From assembly GCA_017938625.1 (NCBI GenBank), contig JAGBBD010000066.1, positions 1 to 39,258 on the forward strand: a DNA stretch of 39,258 bases, in the 5' to 3' direction. The notes beneath the pieces are model-generated. The model saw only the letters and a program-made list of their open reading frames with translations, did not search any database and was not told where the DNA came from. Origin of the DNA: Oscillospiraceae bacterium (GTDB taxonomy: Bacteria > Bacillota > Clostridia > Oscillospirales > Oscillospiraceae). Below are positions 8,945-17,399 of this stretch, in pieces; the first letter of the stretch is position 1, and every line of letters starts with the position of its first letter. Made by a program: the position numbers and the translations under genes.

Positions 8945-8977
8945 GAAAATGCAGCCCATGGAGGGCTGCATTTTCTT
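8943..8977. terminator. Bidirectional terminator between the SGNH hydrolase and clpB
   Basis: A perfect 15-bp inverted repeat (8943-8957 with 8963-8977) has GC core GCAGCCC and an ATGGA loop, flanked by A-rich and T-rich arms; it overlaps the clpB stop codon. Confidence 0.9.
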
Positions 8978-11570
8978 ATGCGATAAACAGATCATCATCT
9001 TTCACATCCACCGTAATGGTCTGACCGGGCAGGATATCGCCGCGGAGGATCTTACGGGCGATGAGTGTCTCCACCGTATGCTGCACATAGCGGCGAAGGG
9101 GTCTTGCGCCGTACTGAGGATCGTAAGCAGCTTCAATGATATGCTCCTTTGCCTGCTGCGTAAGGTGACACTTCAGCTGCTTGTCAGCCAGACGCTTGTT
9201 CAGATCCGCAAGCTGCAGATCGATGATGGCAGTGATATGGCGCTTATCCAGAGGCTTATAGAACACGATCTCGTCCAGACGGTTGAGGAACTCCGGACGG
9301 AAGGTGCGGCGCAGAAGCTGCTCCACTTGCTCTTTTGCCTCGGGCAGGATCTCACCGTTTTCGTCCATACCGTCCAGCAGGTACTGGCTACCCAGATTGG
9401 AGGTCATGATCAAAATGGTATTTTTAAAGTCCACGGTACGTCCCTGAGAGTCGGTGATGCGCCCATCATCCAAGACCTGCAAAAGCACATTGAACACGTC
9501 CGGGTGCGCCTTTTCCACCTCGTCAAACAGCACCACACAGTAGGGCTTGCGGCGAACAGCTTCTGTCAGCTGACCACCCTCCTCATAGCCCACATAGCCG
9601 GGAGGCGCGCCAATAAGACGGGAGACGGAGAACTTCTCCATATACTCGGACATATCGATGCGCACCAGATTCTTTTCATCATCAAACAGCGCCTGTGCCA
9701 AAGCCTTGGCAAGCTCCGTCTTGCCCACGCCTGTGGGACCAAGGAAGAAGAACGAGCCAATGGGACGATCGGGATCCTGAATGCCGGCGCGGCTGCGGAG
9801 GATGGCTTCCGTCACAGCGGTGACAGCTTCATCCTGCCCCACCACACGCTCGTGGAGCGTCTCATCCAAATGGAGCAGCTTTTCCCGTTCCCCTTCCATA
9901 AGCCTTGAAACAGGAATACCTGTCCAGCGCTCTACGATTCTGGCGATCTCATCTTCTGTGATCTTGTTGCGAAGCAAGCTGCTTTCCTTGGCGTTCTGCG
10001 CCAGCTTTTCCTCCTGCTCCAACTGCTTTTGCAGCTCCGGCAGAGTGCCGTATTTCAGCTTCGCCGCTGTCTCGTAGTCACCCTTGTCCTGCGCAGCTTC
10101 CATCTCCCGGTTGGTCTGCTCCATCTGCTCACGCAGAGACTGCACCTTGGAAATGGCGCTTTTTTCATTTTCCCACTTGGTCTTCATGGTGTTGAAGACA
10201 TCACGACTCTCTGCCAGTTCCTTCTGCAGATCCTCCAACCGCGCCTGAGACAGCGGATCTGTCTCGTTTTTCAGCGCCACTTCCTCGATCTCCAGTTGGA
10301 TGATCTTACGGCGGATCACATCCAGCTCTGTGGGCATGGAATCCATCTCTGTGCGGATCATGGCACAGGCCTCATCAATGAGGTCGATGGCCTTGTCCGG
10401 CAGGAAGCGGTCTGTGATATAGCGGTTGGAAAGAGTCGCTGCCGCAACGATGGCAGGGTCTGTAATCTTGACACCATGGAAAACCTCGTAGCGCTCCTCC
10501 AGACCGCGCAAAATGGCAATGGTATCTTCCACCGTAGGCTCCGATACCAGCACCGTCTGGAAACGGCGCTCCAAAGCAGGGTCTTTTTCAATATACTGAC
10601 GGTATTCATCCAAGGTGGTGGCGCCGATGCAGTGCAGTTCGCCGCGTGCCAGCATGGGCTTGAGCAGATTGCCTGCATCCATGGCACCGTCTGTCTTGCC
10701 GGCGCCCACAATGGTGTGCAGCTCATCGATAAAGAGCAGGATCCTGCCCTCGGACTGCTTGACCTCATTGAGAACGGCTTTCAGACGCTCTTCAAATTCG
10801 CCGCGATACTTGGCGCCTGCGATCAGCGCGCCCATATCCAGAGCAAACACAGTCTTATCCTGCAGGCTCTTGGGCACATCGCCACGGACGATTCGCTGGG
10901 CAAGACCCTCAGCGATGGCAGTTTTGCCCACGCCCGGCTCACCGATGAGAACAGGATTGTTCTTCGTTTTTCTCGACAGTATGCGGATCACATTTCTGAT
11001 CTCATCATCTCTGCCGATGACAGGGTCCATTTTCTTTTCCCGCGCCTGTTTCACAAGATCCGTGCCGTATTTTTCCAGCGCTTCATAGGTCGCTTCCGGA
11101 TCATCGGTGGTCACGCGCTGATTGCCGCGGACTGCCTGCAAGGTTTTCAGACACTCTTCCCGTGTCAGACGATAGGTATCAAAAAGCTTCTTTACTGTCC
11201 CATCTGCCGTTTCGATCAGCGCCAGCAGCAAGTGCTCCACGGATACGAAGTCATCCTTCATGGCCTGTGCCGTGTCCTCTGCCTTCTGCAAAGTCTGCTC
11301 CACGGCATGAGAGATGTAGAACTCCCCGGCTTTGCGCCCGGAGCCTGTCACGGCAGGCAGCTTGGAGAGCTCCTGCTGCACGGCTGCGTCAAGGCTCTCT
11401 ATGGTCATGCCCATACGCTTGAGCAGCTGAGGCACCAGTCCCGCCTCCTGGCGCAACAGGGCTGCCAGCAGGTGTACCTGCTCCATCTGCTGATGATCAC
11501 TGCGAATAGTCAGTTCCTGCGCCGCTTGAATGGCTGCAAGGGACTTCTGCGTAAACTTCTGTGCATTCAT
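8976..11570 (-). CDS. clpB: ATP-dependent disaggregase ClpB
   Basis: Hexameric AAA+ chaperone that extracts polypeptides from aggregates together with DnaK. The 864 residues match full-length ClpB: Clp N domain repeats (1-150), first AAA+ module with Walker A GEPGVGKT (210-217), the [14 protein letters not shown] Walker B region and the [10 protein letters not shown] pore segment; a coiled-coil middle domain (about 395-530); and a second module with [10 protein letters not shown], the [13 protein letters not shown] pore loop and the C-terminal [15 protein letters not shown] sensor region. The middle domain distinguishes it from ClpC. Start fixed by GGAGGTG 4-10 nt upstream. A HrcA-type CIRCE operator lies in the leader, so expression is heat-shock regulated. 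Confidence 0.98.
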   Translation of the reverse strand: MNAQKFTQKSLAAIQAAQELTIRSDHQQMEQVHLLAALLRQEAGLVPQLLKRMGMTIESLDAAVQQELSKLPAVTGSGRKAGEFYISHAVEQTLQKAEDTAQAMKDDFVSVEHLLLALIETADGTVKKLFDTYRLTREECLKTLQAVRGNQRVTTDDPEATYEALEKYGTDLVKQAREKKMDPVIGRDDEIRNVIRILSRKTKNNPVLIGEPGVGKTAIAEGLAQRIVRGDVPKSLQDKTVFALDMGALIAGAKYRGEFEERLKAVLNEVKQSEGRILLFIDELHTIVGAGKTDGAMDAGNLLKPMLARGELHCIGATTLDEYRQYIEKDPALERRFQTVLVSEPTVEDTIAILRGLEERYEVFHGVKITDPAIVAAATLSNRYITDRFLPDKAIDLIDEACAMIRTEMDSMPTELDVIRRKIIQLEIEEVALKNETDPLSQARLEDLQKELAESRDVFNTMKTKWENEKSAISKVQSLREQMEQTNREMEAAQDKGDYETAAKLKYGTLPELQKQLEQEEKLAQNAKESSLLRNKITEDEIARIVERWTGIPVSRLMEGEREKLLHLDETLHERVVGQDEAVTAVTEAILRSRAGIQDPDRPIGSFFFLGPTGVGKTELAKALAQALFDDEKNLVRIDMSEYMEKFSVSRLIGAPPGYVGYEEGGQLTEAVRRKPYCVVLFDEVEKAHPDVFNVLLQVLDDGRITDSQGRTVDFKNTILIMTSNLGSQYLLDGMDENGEILPEAKEQVEQLLRRTFRPEFLNRLDEIVFYKPLDKRHITAIIDLQLADLNKRLADKQLKCHLTQQAKEHIIEAAYDPQYGARPLRRYVQHTVETLIARKILRGDILPGQTITVDVKDDDLFIA

Positions 11571-11591
11571 AACAGCACCTCCGATTTTATT

Positions 11592-11618
11592 TTAGCACTC
11601 TCAACGTTAGAGTGCTAA
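11592..11618. promoter_or_regulatory. CIRCE operator (HrcA binding site)
   Basis: A perfect match to TTAGCACTC-N9-GAGTGCTAA, located between the clpB promoter and its start codon. This is the established operator of the heat-shock repressor HrcA. Confidence 0.98.
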
Positions 11619-11631
11619 TTCATTTTTCTTC

Positions 11632-11660
11632 AGTGTAATCCTTTTCCCCGGCAAAGTCAA
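11632..11660 (-). promoter_or_regulatory. clpB promoter
   Basis: Minus-strand TTGACT (11660-11655), 17-nt spacer, TACACT (11637-11632). Transcription would start at the edge of the CIRCE element, so bound HrcA blocks it. Confidence 0.85.
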
Positions 11661-11824
11661 TATGCGCTTCGTTACATTTTTGTGAACTTTATGGTTTACA
11701 TAAATTATTTCCCCGTTTAACAAAGATTTAACAATTGTGCGCGAACTTATTTTATATTTGCATCCTATAATAAAGGCACAAAAGCGATTTTCTTTTTCAT
11801 TTTCCCCTCTTTTCTTCTTTTTAC

Positions 11825-11865
11825 AAAGCAAACCCGGCGAGCTGGTCGCTCGCCGGGTTTGCTTT
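11825..11865. repeat. 18-bp perfect inverted repeat
   Basis: Arms 11825-11842 and 11848-11865 (core AACCCGGCGAGC) with a TGGTC loop. It has the shape of a strong terminator but neither side ends in a clean T-run; it insulates the clpB promoter from the small-RNA promoter. Bases 11661-11824 next to it are AT-rich and I see nothing else there. Confidence 0.7.
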
Positions 11866-11869
11866 CTTA

Positions 11870-11898
11870 TTGATTTTCAGAACATTCTATGGTACACT
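11870..11898 (+). promoter_or_regulatory. Promoter of the 6S-like RNA
   Basis: TTGATT (11870-11875), a 17-nt spacer and TACACT (11893-11898), with no protein-coding gene downstream on this strand. Confidence 0.6.
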
Positions 11899-11901
11899 CT
11901 G

Positions 11902-12064
11902 AGCACCTTGTTACATTTTCATTGCTTCGCATCAATGGCAATCACTGGCAAGGTCGCCGCGCTGATAAATGCGAAGGTACCAGTCTGCCGGAACCTCTTT
12001 ACAGTGCGGCGTTTACAATACTGCTAAAACACCCACCTTGCCATAAACAGCAGGTGGGTGTTTT
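11902..12064 (+). ncRNA. ssrS: Small structured RNA, candidate 6S RNA
   Basis: A promoter upstream and a terminator hairpin at the 3' end delimit a ~160-nt transcript without a convincing reading frame. Its ends pair: AGCA (11902-11905) with TGCT (12022-12025) and TTGT (11908-11911) with ACAA (12015-12018). An upper arm pairs GGCA (11937-11940) and ACTGG (11944-11948) with CCAGT (11980-11984) and TGCC (11986-11989). A wide unpaired region lies between the two, which is the closed-stem / central-bubble / upper-stem layout of 6S RNA. The 3' strand reads TTACAGTGCGGCG, similar to the TTACAGCCTGCGGCGG segment of E. coli 6S. Known 6S RNA sequesters sigma-70 holoenzyme. Identification rests on architecture, hence moderate confidence. 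Confidence 0.55.
12026..12064 (+). terminator. Terminator of the 6S-like RNA
   Basis: A 13-bp stem, AAAACACCCACCT (12026-12038) with AGGTGGGTGTTTT (12052-12064), ends in four T residues. Confidence 0.8.
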
Positions 12065-12115
12065 ATGTGAACGCCATCTCAGTTTGTTCACAACCTATCG
12101 TCTTAAAGCGATCCT

Positions 12116-13108
12116 TTAGAACGCGTATTTGGTGGTGCTTTCGTAAGTTTCGCCGGCTTTCAGAATGCAGGTGGGCCATTCGGGATGGTGGATGGAGTCG
12201 GGGAAGTGCTGGGTCTCCAGACAGAAGCCGTAGCGGCGGTGGTAGATGGCGCCGTTTTTGCCCTTGCGGAACTTCATAAAGTTGCCGGAATAGAACTGCA
12301 CACCGGGCTCGGTGGTGGTGACGGTCATGGTGATGCCGGACTGAGCGCCCTTGACCACAGCGGCAGGAGAGGAAGAAATAATAAAGTTTGAGTCATAGCC
12401 GCCGGAGAGCTTGACGCAGTCTTCGTCGGCATCGATGCGCTCACCGATCATGTGAGGTGTGAGGAAATCCATGGCAGTGCCCTGCACAGGTGCCAATTCA
12501 CCGGTGGGCAGGCAGCCCTCATCACCGGCACAGTAACGATCCGCGCCAAGCCGGATGGTATGGGAGAGGATATCGCCCTTGCCGTCGAGATTAAAATAGG
12601 TATGGTTGGTCAAATTCAGAATGGTATCGGCATCGGTAGTCGCCCAATACTTGAGCTGGATGGCTTTGCCCTCCAGCGTCACGGTGACTTTGACCTGCAG
12701 ATTGCCGGGGTAGTTCTCTTCACCGTCCACGGAAAGATAGGAGCAGACGATGCCGTTTTCGGTCTCTTCCACGTTCCAGATCTTGGCGTCAAAGCCTTCC
12801 TTGCCGCCGTGGAGATGGTTTTTGCCGTCGTTGGCATAGAGGTGATAGTTCTTGCCATTCAGCTCGAAGCAGCTTCCCGCAATGCGGTTGCCCACTCTGC
12901 CGATGGTGGCACCAAGATAGCCGTCGTTGGCAACGTACTCTTCAATGGTATCGTAGCCCAGCACCACGTCCACACCATCCACCACAAGGCTGCGGATGGT
13001 CACACCGTAGTCCAGAACTTCTGCCTGCACTACACCGTTATCCATGCACCAACAGGTGACGGCTCTGCCGTCTGCCAGAGTACCGAAAGGTCTTTTTGTA
13101 ATATTCAT
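12116..13108 (-). CDS. galM: Aldose 1-epimerase (galactose mutarotase)
   Basis: Interconverts alpha and beta anomers of galactose and other aldoses. The 330-residue protein shows the family's sugar-binding and catalytic residues: GRVGNRIAG (R71/R75), NHLHGG (H98, H100), NHTYFNL with the catalytic histidine H169, GYDSNF, and the catalytic glutamate in CLETQHFPD (E298). Length is typical. GGAGAG lies 7-12 nt upstream of the ATG. It stands alone between the 6S-like RNA and its own divergent promoter, with no other Leloir-pathway gene in view. Confidence 0.95.
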   Translation of the reverse strand: MNITKRPFGTLADGRAVTCWCMDNGVVQAEVLDYGVTIRSLVVDGVDVVLGYDTIEEYVANDGYLGATIGRVGNRIAGSCFELNGKNYHLYANDGKNHLHGGKEGFDAKIWNVEETENGIVCSYLSVDGEENYPGNLQVKVTVTLEGKAIQLKYWATTDADTILNLTNHTYFNLDGKGDILSHTIRLGADRYCAGDEGCLPTGELAPVQGTAMDFLTPHMIGERIDADEDCVKLSGGYDSNFIISSSPAAVVKGAQSGITMTVTTTEPGVQFYSGNFMKFRKGKNGAIYHRRYGFCLETQHFPDSIHHPEWPTCILKAGETYESTTKYAF

Positions 13109-13135
13109 GGAACGCTCTCCTTTGTTTTTTCTTTC

Positions 13136-13164
13136 ATTGTATCACACGGGAAATATTTGAACAA
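13136..13164 (-). promoter_or_regulatory. galM promoter
   Basis: Minus-strand TTGTTC (13164-13159), 17-nt spacer, TACAAT (13141-13136). Its -35 box shares bases with the divergent promoter of the DUF4317 gene. Confidence 0.75.
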
Positions 13165-13185
13165 GTCGAAGTTTTATGATAGAAT
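13157..13185 (+). promoter_or_regulatory. Promoter of the DUF4317 gene
   Basis: TTGAAC (13157-13162), 17-nt spacer, TAGAAT (13180-13185), overlapping the galM -35 box head to head. Confidence 0.75.
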
Positions 13186-13212
13186 GAATGCAGTTTTCTT
13201 TTGGAGGTACAT

Positions 13213-14343
13213 ATGAACGAAAGAGAAGTTTCCGAGCTGCGGCGCCGGTTCCGTCCGGATAAGAGCAACATCACAAAAGTGCGCGGCTGTTATGTCAATG
13301 ATAAGGGTGAGATCCTCAGTCAGTTTTCCACCTCTGTGGCGCTGATGCTGGAGGACGAAAAAGAAAAAGTGCTGGCAGTGCTGAAAAAAGCCCTGTCCGG
13401 TGCGCTGGGCAAAAATCTCATGGAGATCTCCTTCCCCACCAAGCAGGTCATGGAGGGCGCGGAGCACCGTCTGCTGCGCGATCTGAAGGACAGCCGTCTG
13501 GAGGATGAGGAAGCCTGCACAAAGCTCTATGAAAAGATCATCAAGACTGTGTCAATGGACAGCAACTATCTGATTCTGCTGGCATATGACGCTTACGATG
13601 TGCCCTTTAAGGGCAAGGACGGCAATGGGTTTTCCGAAGGCTCCGATCAGGTATTTACCTATGTGGTGTGCAGCATCTGCCCGGTGAGGCTTTCCAAGTC
13701 GGGACTGAGCTTCCACGCACAGGAACAGGAGTTCCACAACGCCAAGACCGACTGGCTGGTGGCTGCGCCGGAGCTGGGGTTCCTCTTCCCTGCCTTTGAT
13801 GACCGCAGCAGCAATCTCTACGGTGCGCTGGCTTACACAAGAGATGTTTCCGACAACCATCAGGAATTTGTGGAAACCGTGTTCGGTGCACAGGCTCCCA
13901 TGGCGGCCGCCGTGCAGAAGGACACCTTCCAGACCATGCTGGGCTCCGCGCTGGAAGAGGATTGCAGCATCAAGGTGGTGCAGTCCGTTCACGCCCAGTT
14001 CTCCGATATGATCGAAGAGCACAAGCAGAGCAAGGAAAAAGAGCCTCTGACCGTCTCCAAGCCGGAGGTCAATTTCATGCTCAAATCCAGCGGTGTGCCG
14101 GAAGAAAAGATCAAGGCATTCTCCGATCGCTTTGATGAGGAATTTGGCGCACAGGCAGATCTCAGACCAAAAAATCTGGTAGATCCCGGCAAGTTCCACA
14201 TCCAGACGCCGGACGTAAAAATTCAGGTCGCCCCCGAAAAACGGGATCTGGTGGAGACCAGAATTCTGGGTGGCGTGAAGTACATTCTCATCCGTGCCGA
14301 GGAAGGTGTGGAAGTCAACGGCGTCAGCGTGGAAATTTTGTAA
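13213..14343 (+). CDS. DUF4317-family protein
   Basis: A 376-residue soluble protein that I recognise as the Firmicutes DUF4317 family from its opening NEREVSELRRRFRPDKSNIT and the segments VRGCYVNDKGEI, DSNYLILLAYDAYDVP and CSICPVRLSKSGL. Function is unknown in the family. The C-terminal 100 residues are charged and include PEVNFMLKSSGVPEEKI. The start at 13213 is set by GGAGG (13203-13207). Monocistronic, transcribed divergently from galM. Confidence 0.85.
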   Translation: MNEREVSELRRRFRPDKSNITKVRGCYVNDKGEILSQFSTSVALMLEDEKEKVLAVLKKALSGALGKNLMEISFPTKQVMEGAEHRLLRDLKDSRLEDEEACTKLYEKIIKTVSMDSNYLILLAYDAYDVPFKGKDGNGFSEGSDQVFTYVVCSICPVRLSKSGLSFHAQEQEFHNAKTDWLVAAPELGFLFPAFDDRSSNLYGALAYTRDVSDNHQEFVETVFGAQAPMAAAVQKDTFQTMLGSALEEDCSIKVVQSVHAQFSDMIEEHKQSKEKEPLTVSKPEVNFMLKSSGVPEEKIKAFSDRFDEEFGAQADLRPKNLVDPGKFHIQTPDVKIQVAPEKRDLVETRILGGVKYILIRAEEGVEVNGVSVEIL

Positions 14344-14372
14344 AAAAAGTTGAATTTTTGTGTAAAAACCAT

Positions 14373-14401
14373 TTGACATCCATGATAGTGACTGCTATAA
14401 T
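14373..14401 (+). promoter_or_regulatory. Consensus promoter of the rplU operon
   Basis: TTGACA (14373-14378), 17 nt, TATAAT (14396-14401): a complete consensus, as expected for a ribosomal-protein operon. Confidence 0.93.
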
Positions 14402-14407
14402 GGATAA

Positions 14408-14482
14408 GCCGCGTCGAAGAGGTTGAAGTTGAGGTATGCCCTCACGCCTCAAGAGCGAGTCTACAAAAAAGGTAGGTGCAAA
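14408..14482 (+). ncRNA. Putative ribosomal protein L21 leader
   Basis: The ~80-nt untranslated leader between the promoter and rplU folds at least one hairpin, TTGAGG (14429-14434) with CCTCAA (14447-14452), and ends in AAGGTAGGTG before the start. Firmicutes rplU genes are known to carry an autoregulatory L21 leader at this position; I have not matched the consensus base by base. Confidence 0.5.
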
Positions 14483-14486
14483 GAAA

Positions 14487-14798
14487 ATGCAGGCAGTTAT
14501 CGTGACCGGCGGCAAGCAGTACAGCGTCAAGGAGGGCGACGTCCTCTACATTGAAAAGCTGAACGCTGAAGCCGACTCCACCGTGACCTTCGATCAGGTG
14601 CTGGCAGTCCTGGACGGCGAGAACTCTAAGTTCGGCGCTCCCGTGGTCGCCGGTGCTTCCGTGGAAGGCAAGGTCCTGAAGAACGGTAAGGGCAAGAAGA
14701 TCGTGGTCTTCAAGTACCGCGCCAAGAAGGACTCCAAGTCCAAGCAGGGCCATCGTCAGCCTTACACCAAGGTGCAGATCGAAAAGATCTCCGTGTAA
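14487..14798 (+). CDS. rplU: 50S ribosomal protein L21
   Basis: A 103-residue protein of the exact family length. It begins [18 protein letters not shown], has the [21 protein letters not shown] core and ends with the RNA-binding [21 protein letters not shown] segment typical of L21, which binds 23S rRNA domain I near L20. The start is ATG 14487; an in-frame upstream start at 14436 lies in the structured leader and would add 17 non-conserved residues. The stop codon overlaps the next start by one base. Confidence 0.98.
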   Translation: MQAVIVTGGKQYSVKEGDVLYIEKLNAEADSTVTFDQVLAVLDGENSKFGAPVVAGASVEGKVLKNGKGKKIVVFKYRAKKDSKSKQGHRQPYTKVQIEKISV

Positions 14799-15127
14799 TG
14801 ACGAGAGTCGAGTTTTTCGATCAGGACGGTAAGATCTGCGGATTTTCCGTCATGGGCCACAGCGGCTATGCAGAAGCAGGCGCGGACATCGTCTGTGCAG
14901 CTGTTTCCACTGCCGTACAATTTGCCGAGACGACCATCACCGATGTGCTGGGCGTACAGGCAAAGACCAAGGTGAACGAAAGCAAGGCCCAAATCACCTT
15001 GACACTCCCCGCTTCCTACGAGGATGAAGAAGCTGTTCAGGCTGTCCTCACAGGAATGATGCTCACCTTGTGCGAGCTGCGGGACCAATACCCTGATCAT
15101 ATCGAAGTAATAATGGAGGTGCAATAA
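14798..15127 (+). CDS. prp: Ribosomal-processing cysteine protease Prp
   Basis: A 109-residue protease that in Firmicutes removes the N-terminal extension of L27 before ribosome assembly. The catalytic dyad is visible in the motif [18 protein letters not shown], with H21 and C33. It lies between rplU and rpmA, the conserved location, and its start codon shares a base with the rplU stop (TAATG), so translation is coupled. Its substrate is encoded next door and has the expected cleavage site. Prp is essential where tested in Staphylococcus aureus. Confidence 0.95.
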   Translation: MTRVEFFDQDGKICGFSVMGHSGYAEAGADIVCAAVSTAVQFAETTITDVLGVQAKTKVNESKAQITLTLPASYEDEEAVQAVLTGMMLTLCELRDQYPDHIEVIMEVQ

Positions 15128-15128
15128 T

Positions 15129-15410
15129 ATGCTGAAGATCAGCTTCCAGTTCTTCGCCCACAAGAAGGGCGGCGGCTCCACCAAGAACGGCCGTGACTCC
15201 GAGTCCAAGCGTCTGGGCGTGAAGCGCGCTGACGGTCAGTTCGTTCTGGCCGGCAACATCCTGGTTCGCCAGAGAGGCACGCACATTCATCCCGGTACCA
15301 ATGTTGGCATCGGCAGCGACGACACCCTGTTTGCTCTGATTGACGGTAAGGTCAAGTTCGAGCGCATGGGCAAGGATCGCAAGAAGTGCTCTGTGTACGC
15401 TGAGCAGTAA
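15129..15410 (+). CDS. rpmA: 50S ribosomal protein L27 with cleavable N-terminal extension
   Basis: A 93-residue L27. The first nine residues, MLKISFQFF, are the Firmicutes-type extension; Prp cleavage after them exposes AHKKGGGS, the mature N terminus that reaches the peptidyl transferase centre. The rest ([36 protein letters not shown]) is standard. GGAGGTG at the very end of prp serves as its ribosome binding site. A terminator follows directly, so rplU-prp-rpmA is a closed operon. Confidence 0.98.
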   Translation: MLKISFQFFAHKKGGGSTKNGRDSESKRLGVKRADGQFVLAGNILVRQRGTHIHPGTNVGIGSDDTLFALIDGKVKFERMGKDRKKCSVYAEQ

Positions 15411-15416
15411 TTTGCC

Positions 15417-15450
15417 AAAAAAGGGTGTTGCTTCGCAACGCCCTTTTTTC
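15417..15450 (+). terminator. Terminator of the rplU operon
   Basis: AAAAAAGGGTGTTGC pairs with GCAACGCCCTTTTTT around a 3-nt loop (GTTGC 15427-15431 with GCAAC 15435-15439). Confidence 0.9.
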
Positions 15451-15493
15451 TTTGAATTGGACATACTATATCCCACCGAAATGAGGTGCAGTT

Positions 15494-16768
15494 ATGTTTG
15501 TAGATAAAGTAAGGATCTCTGTCAAAGCCGGCAACGGCGGCAACGGCGCCGTTGCCTTCCACCGCGAAAAGTTCGTGGCACAGGGCGGCCCCGACGGCGG
15601 TGACGGCGGAACCGGCGGCAGCATCGTGCTGCGTGTGGACGACAACATGTCCACCCTGATGGACTTCCGCTATAAAAGAAAATACTCCGCGCCCAACGGC
15701 GGTGACGGTGAAGGCGGCAGACGCCGCGGCAAAAACGGCGAAAACCTGATCATCCGTGTGCCCAGAGGTACCGTGGTCAGAGACGCCGAGACCAACGAGG
15801 TCATCAAGGATATGTCCGACTCCGAGGATTTTGTTCTGTGCAAAGGCGGACGCGGCGGCTGGGGCAACAAGCATTTTGCCACCCCCACCCGACAGGTGCC
15901 TCGCTTTGCCAAGGGCGGTCTGCCCGGCGAGACCCACGATGTGGTCTTTGAGCTGAAGCTCCTTGCCGATGTGGGTCTGGTCGGCTTCCCCAATGTGGGC
16001 AAGTCCACTCTGCTTTCCGTGACCTCCAACGCAAGACCCAAGATCGCCAACTACCACTTCACTACCCTGTACCCCAATCTGGGTGTGATCTACGTGGAAG
16101 AGGGCGTATCCTTTGTCATGGCGGACATCCCCGGCATCATTGAAGGCGCTGCGGACGGTCTGGGCCTTGGCCACGACTTCTTGCGGCACATTGATCGCTG
16201 CCGACTGCTGGTGCACATCGTAGATGTGTCCGGCTCTGAGGATCGCGACCCTGTGGAGGACTTCGAAAAGATCAACCAGGAGCTTGCCCAGTACTCCCCG
16301 GATCTGGCAGCCCGTCCCATGATCGTGGCTGCAAACAAGGTGGATCTGATTCCCGAGGGCAGCGACAATCTGGACAGATTGAAGGCTTATGTGACCAAGC
16401 TTGGCTATGAGTTCTACGAGATCTCCGCTGCCACCCATCAGGGCACTCATCGTCTGGTGCAGACCGTTGCCGCGAAGCTGCGTGAGCTGCCTCCTGTGAC
16501 CGTGTATGAGCCTGAATATGTGAAGCCTCTGGCCGAAGCCGGCAGTTCCGACGAGCTGCAGATCCAGCAGTACGACGATCTGTGGGTCGTTTCCGGCGCA
16601 TGGATGGAGCGATTGCTGGCTGATGTCAATTTTGAAGACTACGAATCCCGGATGTACTTTGACCGTCAGCTGCGTCAGTCCGGCCTGTTTGACCGTCTGG
16701 AAGCTATGGGCATTCAGGACGGTGACACTGTGAGCATTTACGATCTGGAGTTTGAGTATGCCAAGTAA
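15494..16768 (+). CDS. obgE: GTPase Obg/CgtA
   Basis: Essential GTPase involved in 50S subunit maturation and stress control. The 424 residues contain the glycine-rich Obg fold (1-158, e.g. AGNGGNGAVAFHREKF), the G domain with G1 GFPNVGKST (164-172), the FTTLYPNLG switch I region, G3 DIPG (211-214) and NKVD, and a C-terminal OCT domain (about 350-424) as in Bacillus Obg. It follows the L27 operon, as in many Firmicutes. TGAGGTG is the ribosome binding site. The stop overlaps the next small gene by 11 nt. Confidence 0.97.
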   Translation: MFVDKVRISVKAGNGGNGAVAFHREKFVAQGGPDGGDGGTGGSIVLRVDDNMSTLMDFRYKRKYSAPNGGDGEGGRRRGKNGENLIIRVPRGTVVRDAETNEVIKDMSDSEDFVLCKGGRGGWGNKHFATPTRQVPRFAKGGLPGETHDVVFELKLLADVGLVGFPNVGKSTLLSVTSNARPKIANYHFTTLYPNLGVIYVEEGVSFVMADIPGIIEGAADGLGLGHDFLRHIDRCRLLVHIVDVSGSEDRDPVEDFEKINQELAQYSPDLAARPMIVAANKVDLIPEGSDNLDRLKAYVTKLGYEFYEISAATHQGTHRLVQTVAAKLRELPPVTVYEPEYVKPLAEAGSSDELQIQQYDDLWVVSGAWMERLLADVNFEDYESRMYFDRQLRQSGLFDRLEAMGIQDGDTVSIYDLEFEYAK

Positions 16769-16997
16769 GTACCACAGGCTCACAGTCCCCACTCCCGACG
16801 GCTATGAGGCCGACGCCAACATGGCCATTGAGCGGCTGGGACGACTGGAAGATGCCATTGACCGTCTGCACAAGGAATATGAGCAGACCTTGGACGCGCT
16901 GCAGCGTCTGGAGGGCAAGGAAAAGACAGCCACCTATCGTCAGCTTATGGCAAACAAATTATCCATTCAGGAATTGATGCTCCGTCTGGGGCTATGA
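16758..16997 (+). CDS. Small helical hypothetical protein downstream of obgE
   Basis: A 79-residue acidic protein that I do not recognise. After a short N terminus (PSKYHRLTVPTPDGYE) it is almost entirely predicted helix with heptad-like leucine spacing (LGRLEDAIDRLHKEYEQTL), so a small coiled coil. The start at 16758 is chosen over a TTG at 16752 because GGAG (16747-16750) is well spaced. It overlaps obgE by 11 nt and is the last host-type gene before a terminator and the prophage boundary. Confidence 0.7.
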   Translation: MPSKYHRLTVPTPDGYEADANMAIERLGRLEDAIDRLHKEYEQTLDALQRLEGKEKTATYRQLMANKLSIQELMLRLGL

Positions 16998-17033
16998 GAA
17001 AAGGACTGCTTTGCAGGCTCAATTAGTAAGATA

Positions 17034-17076
17034 AATGCAGAAAAAGGTTAAATGCCTTTTTCTGCATTATTTTTTT
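17034..17076 (+). terminator. Terminator at the end of the obgE unit
   Basis: The 14-bp stem AATGCAGAAAAAGG (17034-17047) / CCTTTTTCTGCATT (17055-17068) is followed by ATTTTTTT. It marks the last host signal before the prophage-like genes. Confidence 0.92.
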
Positions 17077-17116
17077 ATCCAGATCAGGCAAGGAAAATAG
17101 AAACGAGGTGACAAAG

Positions 17117-17395
17117 GTGAGAAAGCTGACGCTTGATGACCGCAGAAAGATTGAAAAGATGTGGAACGATAACGCATCCCCCCTCAAGATCGCTGCCGAG
17201 TTGGAGATCAGCCAGTGTACCGTGTACACGGAGTTGAAGCGCGGGCAGAAAACGGACCAGTGGACCGGCGAGGTCACACTTGATAAGAACTTCCGGCCTG
17301 CATACAGCGCCGAGCGGGGCGAAAGAACCTACCAGAGCAACTTGAGGAAGCGCGGTCGCAGACCCAAGAACGCCAAAGCCGTGAAGGGAGCATAA
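17117..17395 (+). CDS. Small helix-turn-helix DNA-binding protein, first prophage gene
   Basis: About 92 residues with an N-terminal helix-turn-helix (LTLDDRRKIEKMW / LKIAAELEISQCTVYTELKRG), similar to the HTH_38 module at the front of IS30-type transposases, then a basic tail (RKRGRRPKNAKAVKG). There is no DDE catalytic domain, so this is a stand-alone regulator or DNA-binding protein and not a transposase remnant. GTG 17117 has GAGGTG 6 nt upstream; GTG 17108 in the same frame is possible. Its promoter is not evident. Confidence 0.7.
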   Translation: MRKLTLDDRRKIEKMWNDNASPLKIAAELEISQCTVYTELKRGQKTDQWTGEVTLDKNFRPAYSAERGERTYQSNLRKRGRRPKNAKAVKGA

Positions 17396-17399
17396 GAAG

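Noticed and set aside
10029-11618. 529-codon + strand frame inside clpB
   Set aside because: Antisense to the conserved ClpB sequence; ends over the CIRCE element and has no protein-like motifs.
11607-11831. 74-codon minus-strand frame upstream of clpB
   Set aside because: It runs through the clpB promoter and into the CIRCE element, is lysine-rich because of AT content, and has no ribosome binding site.
17108-17395. IS30-type transposase remnant
   Set aside because: Only the helix-turn-helix is similar; the gene is complete at ~92 residues with its own ribosome binding site and no catalytic part or inverted repeats nearby.
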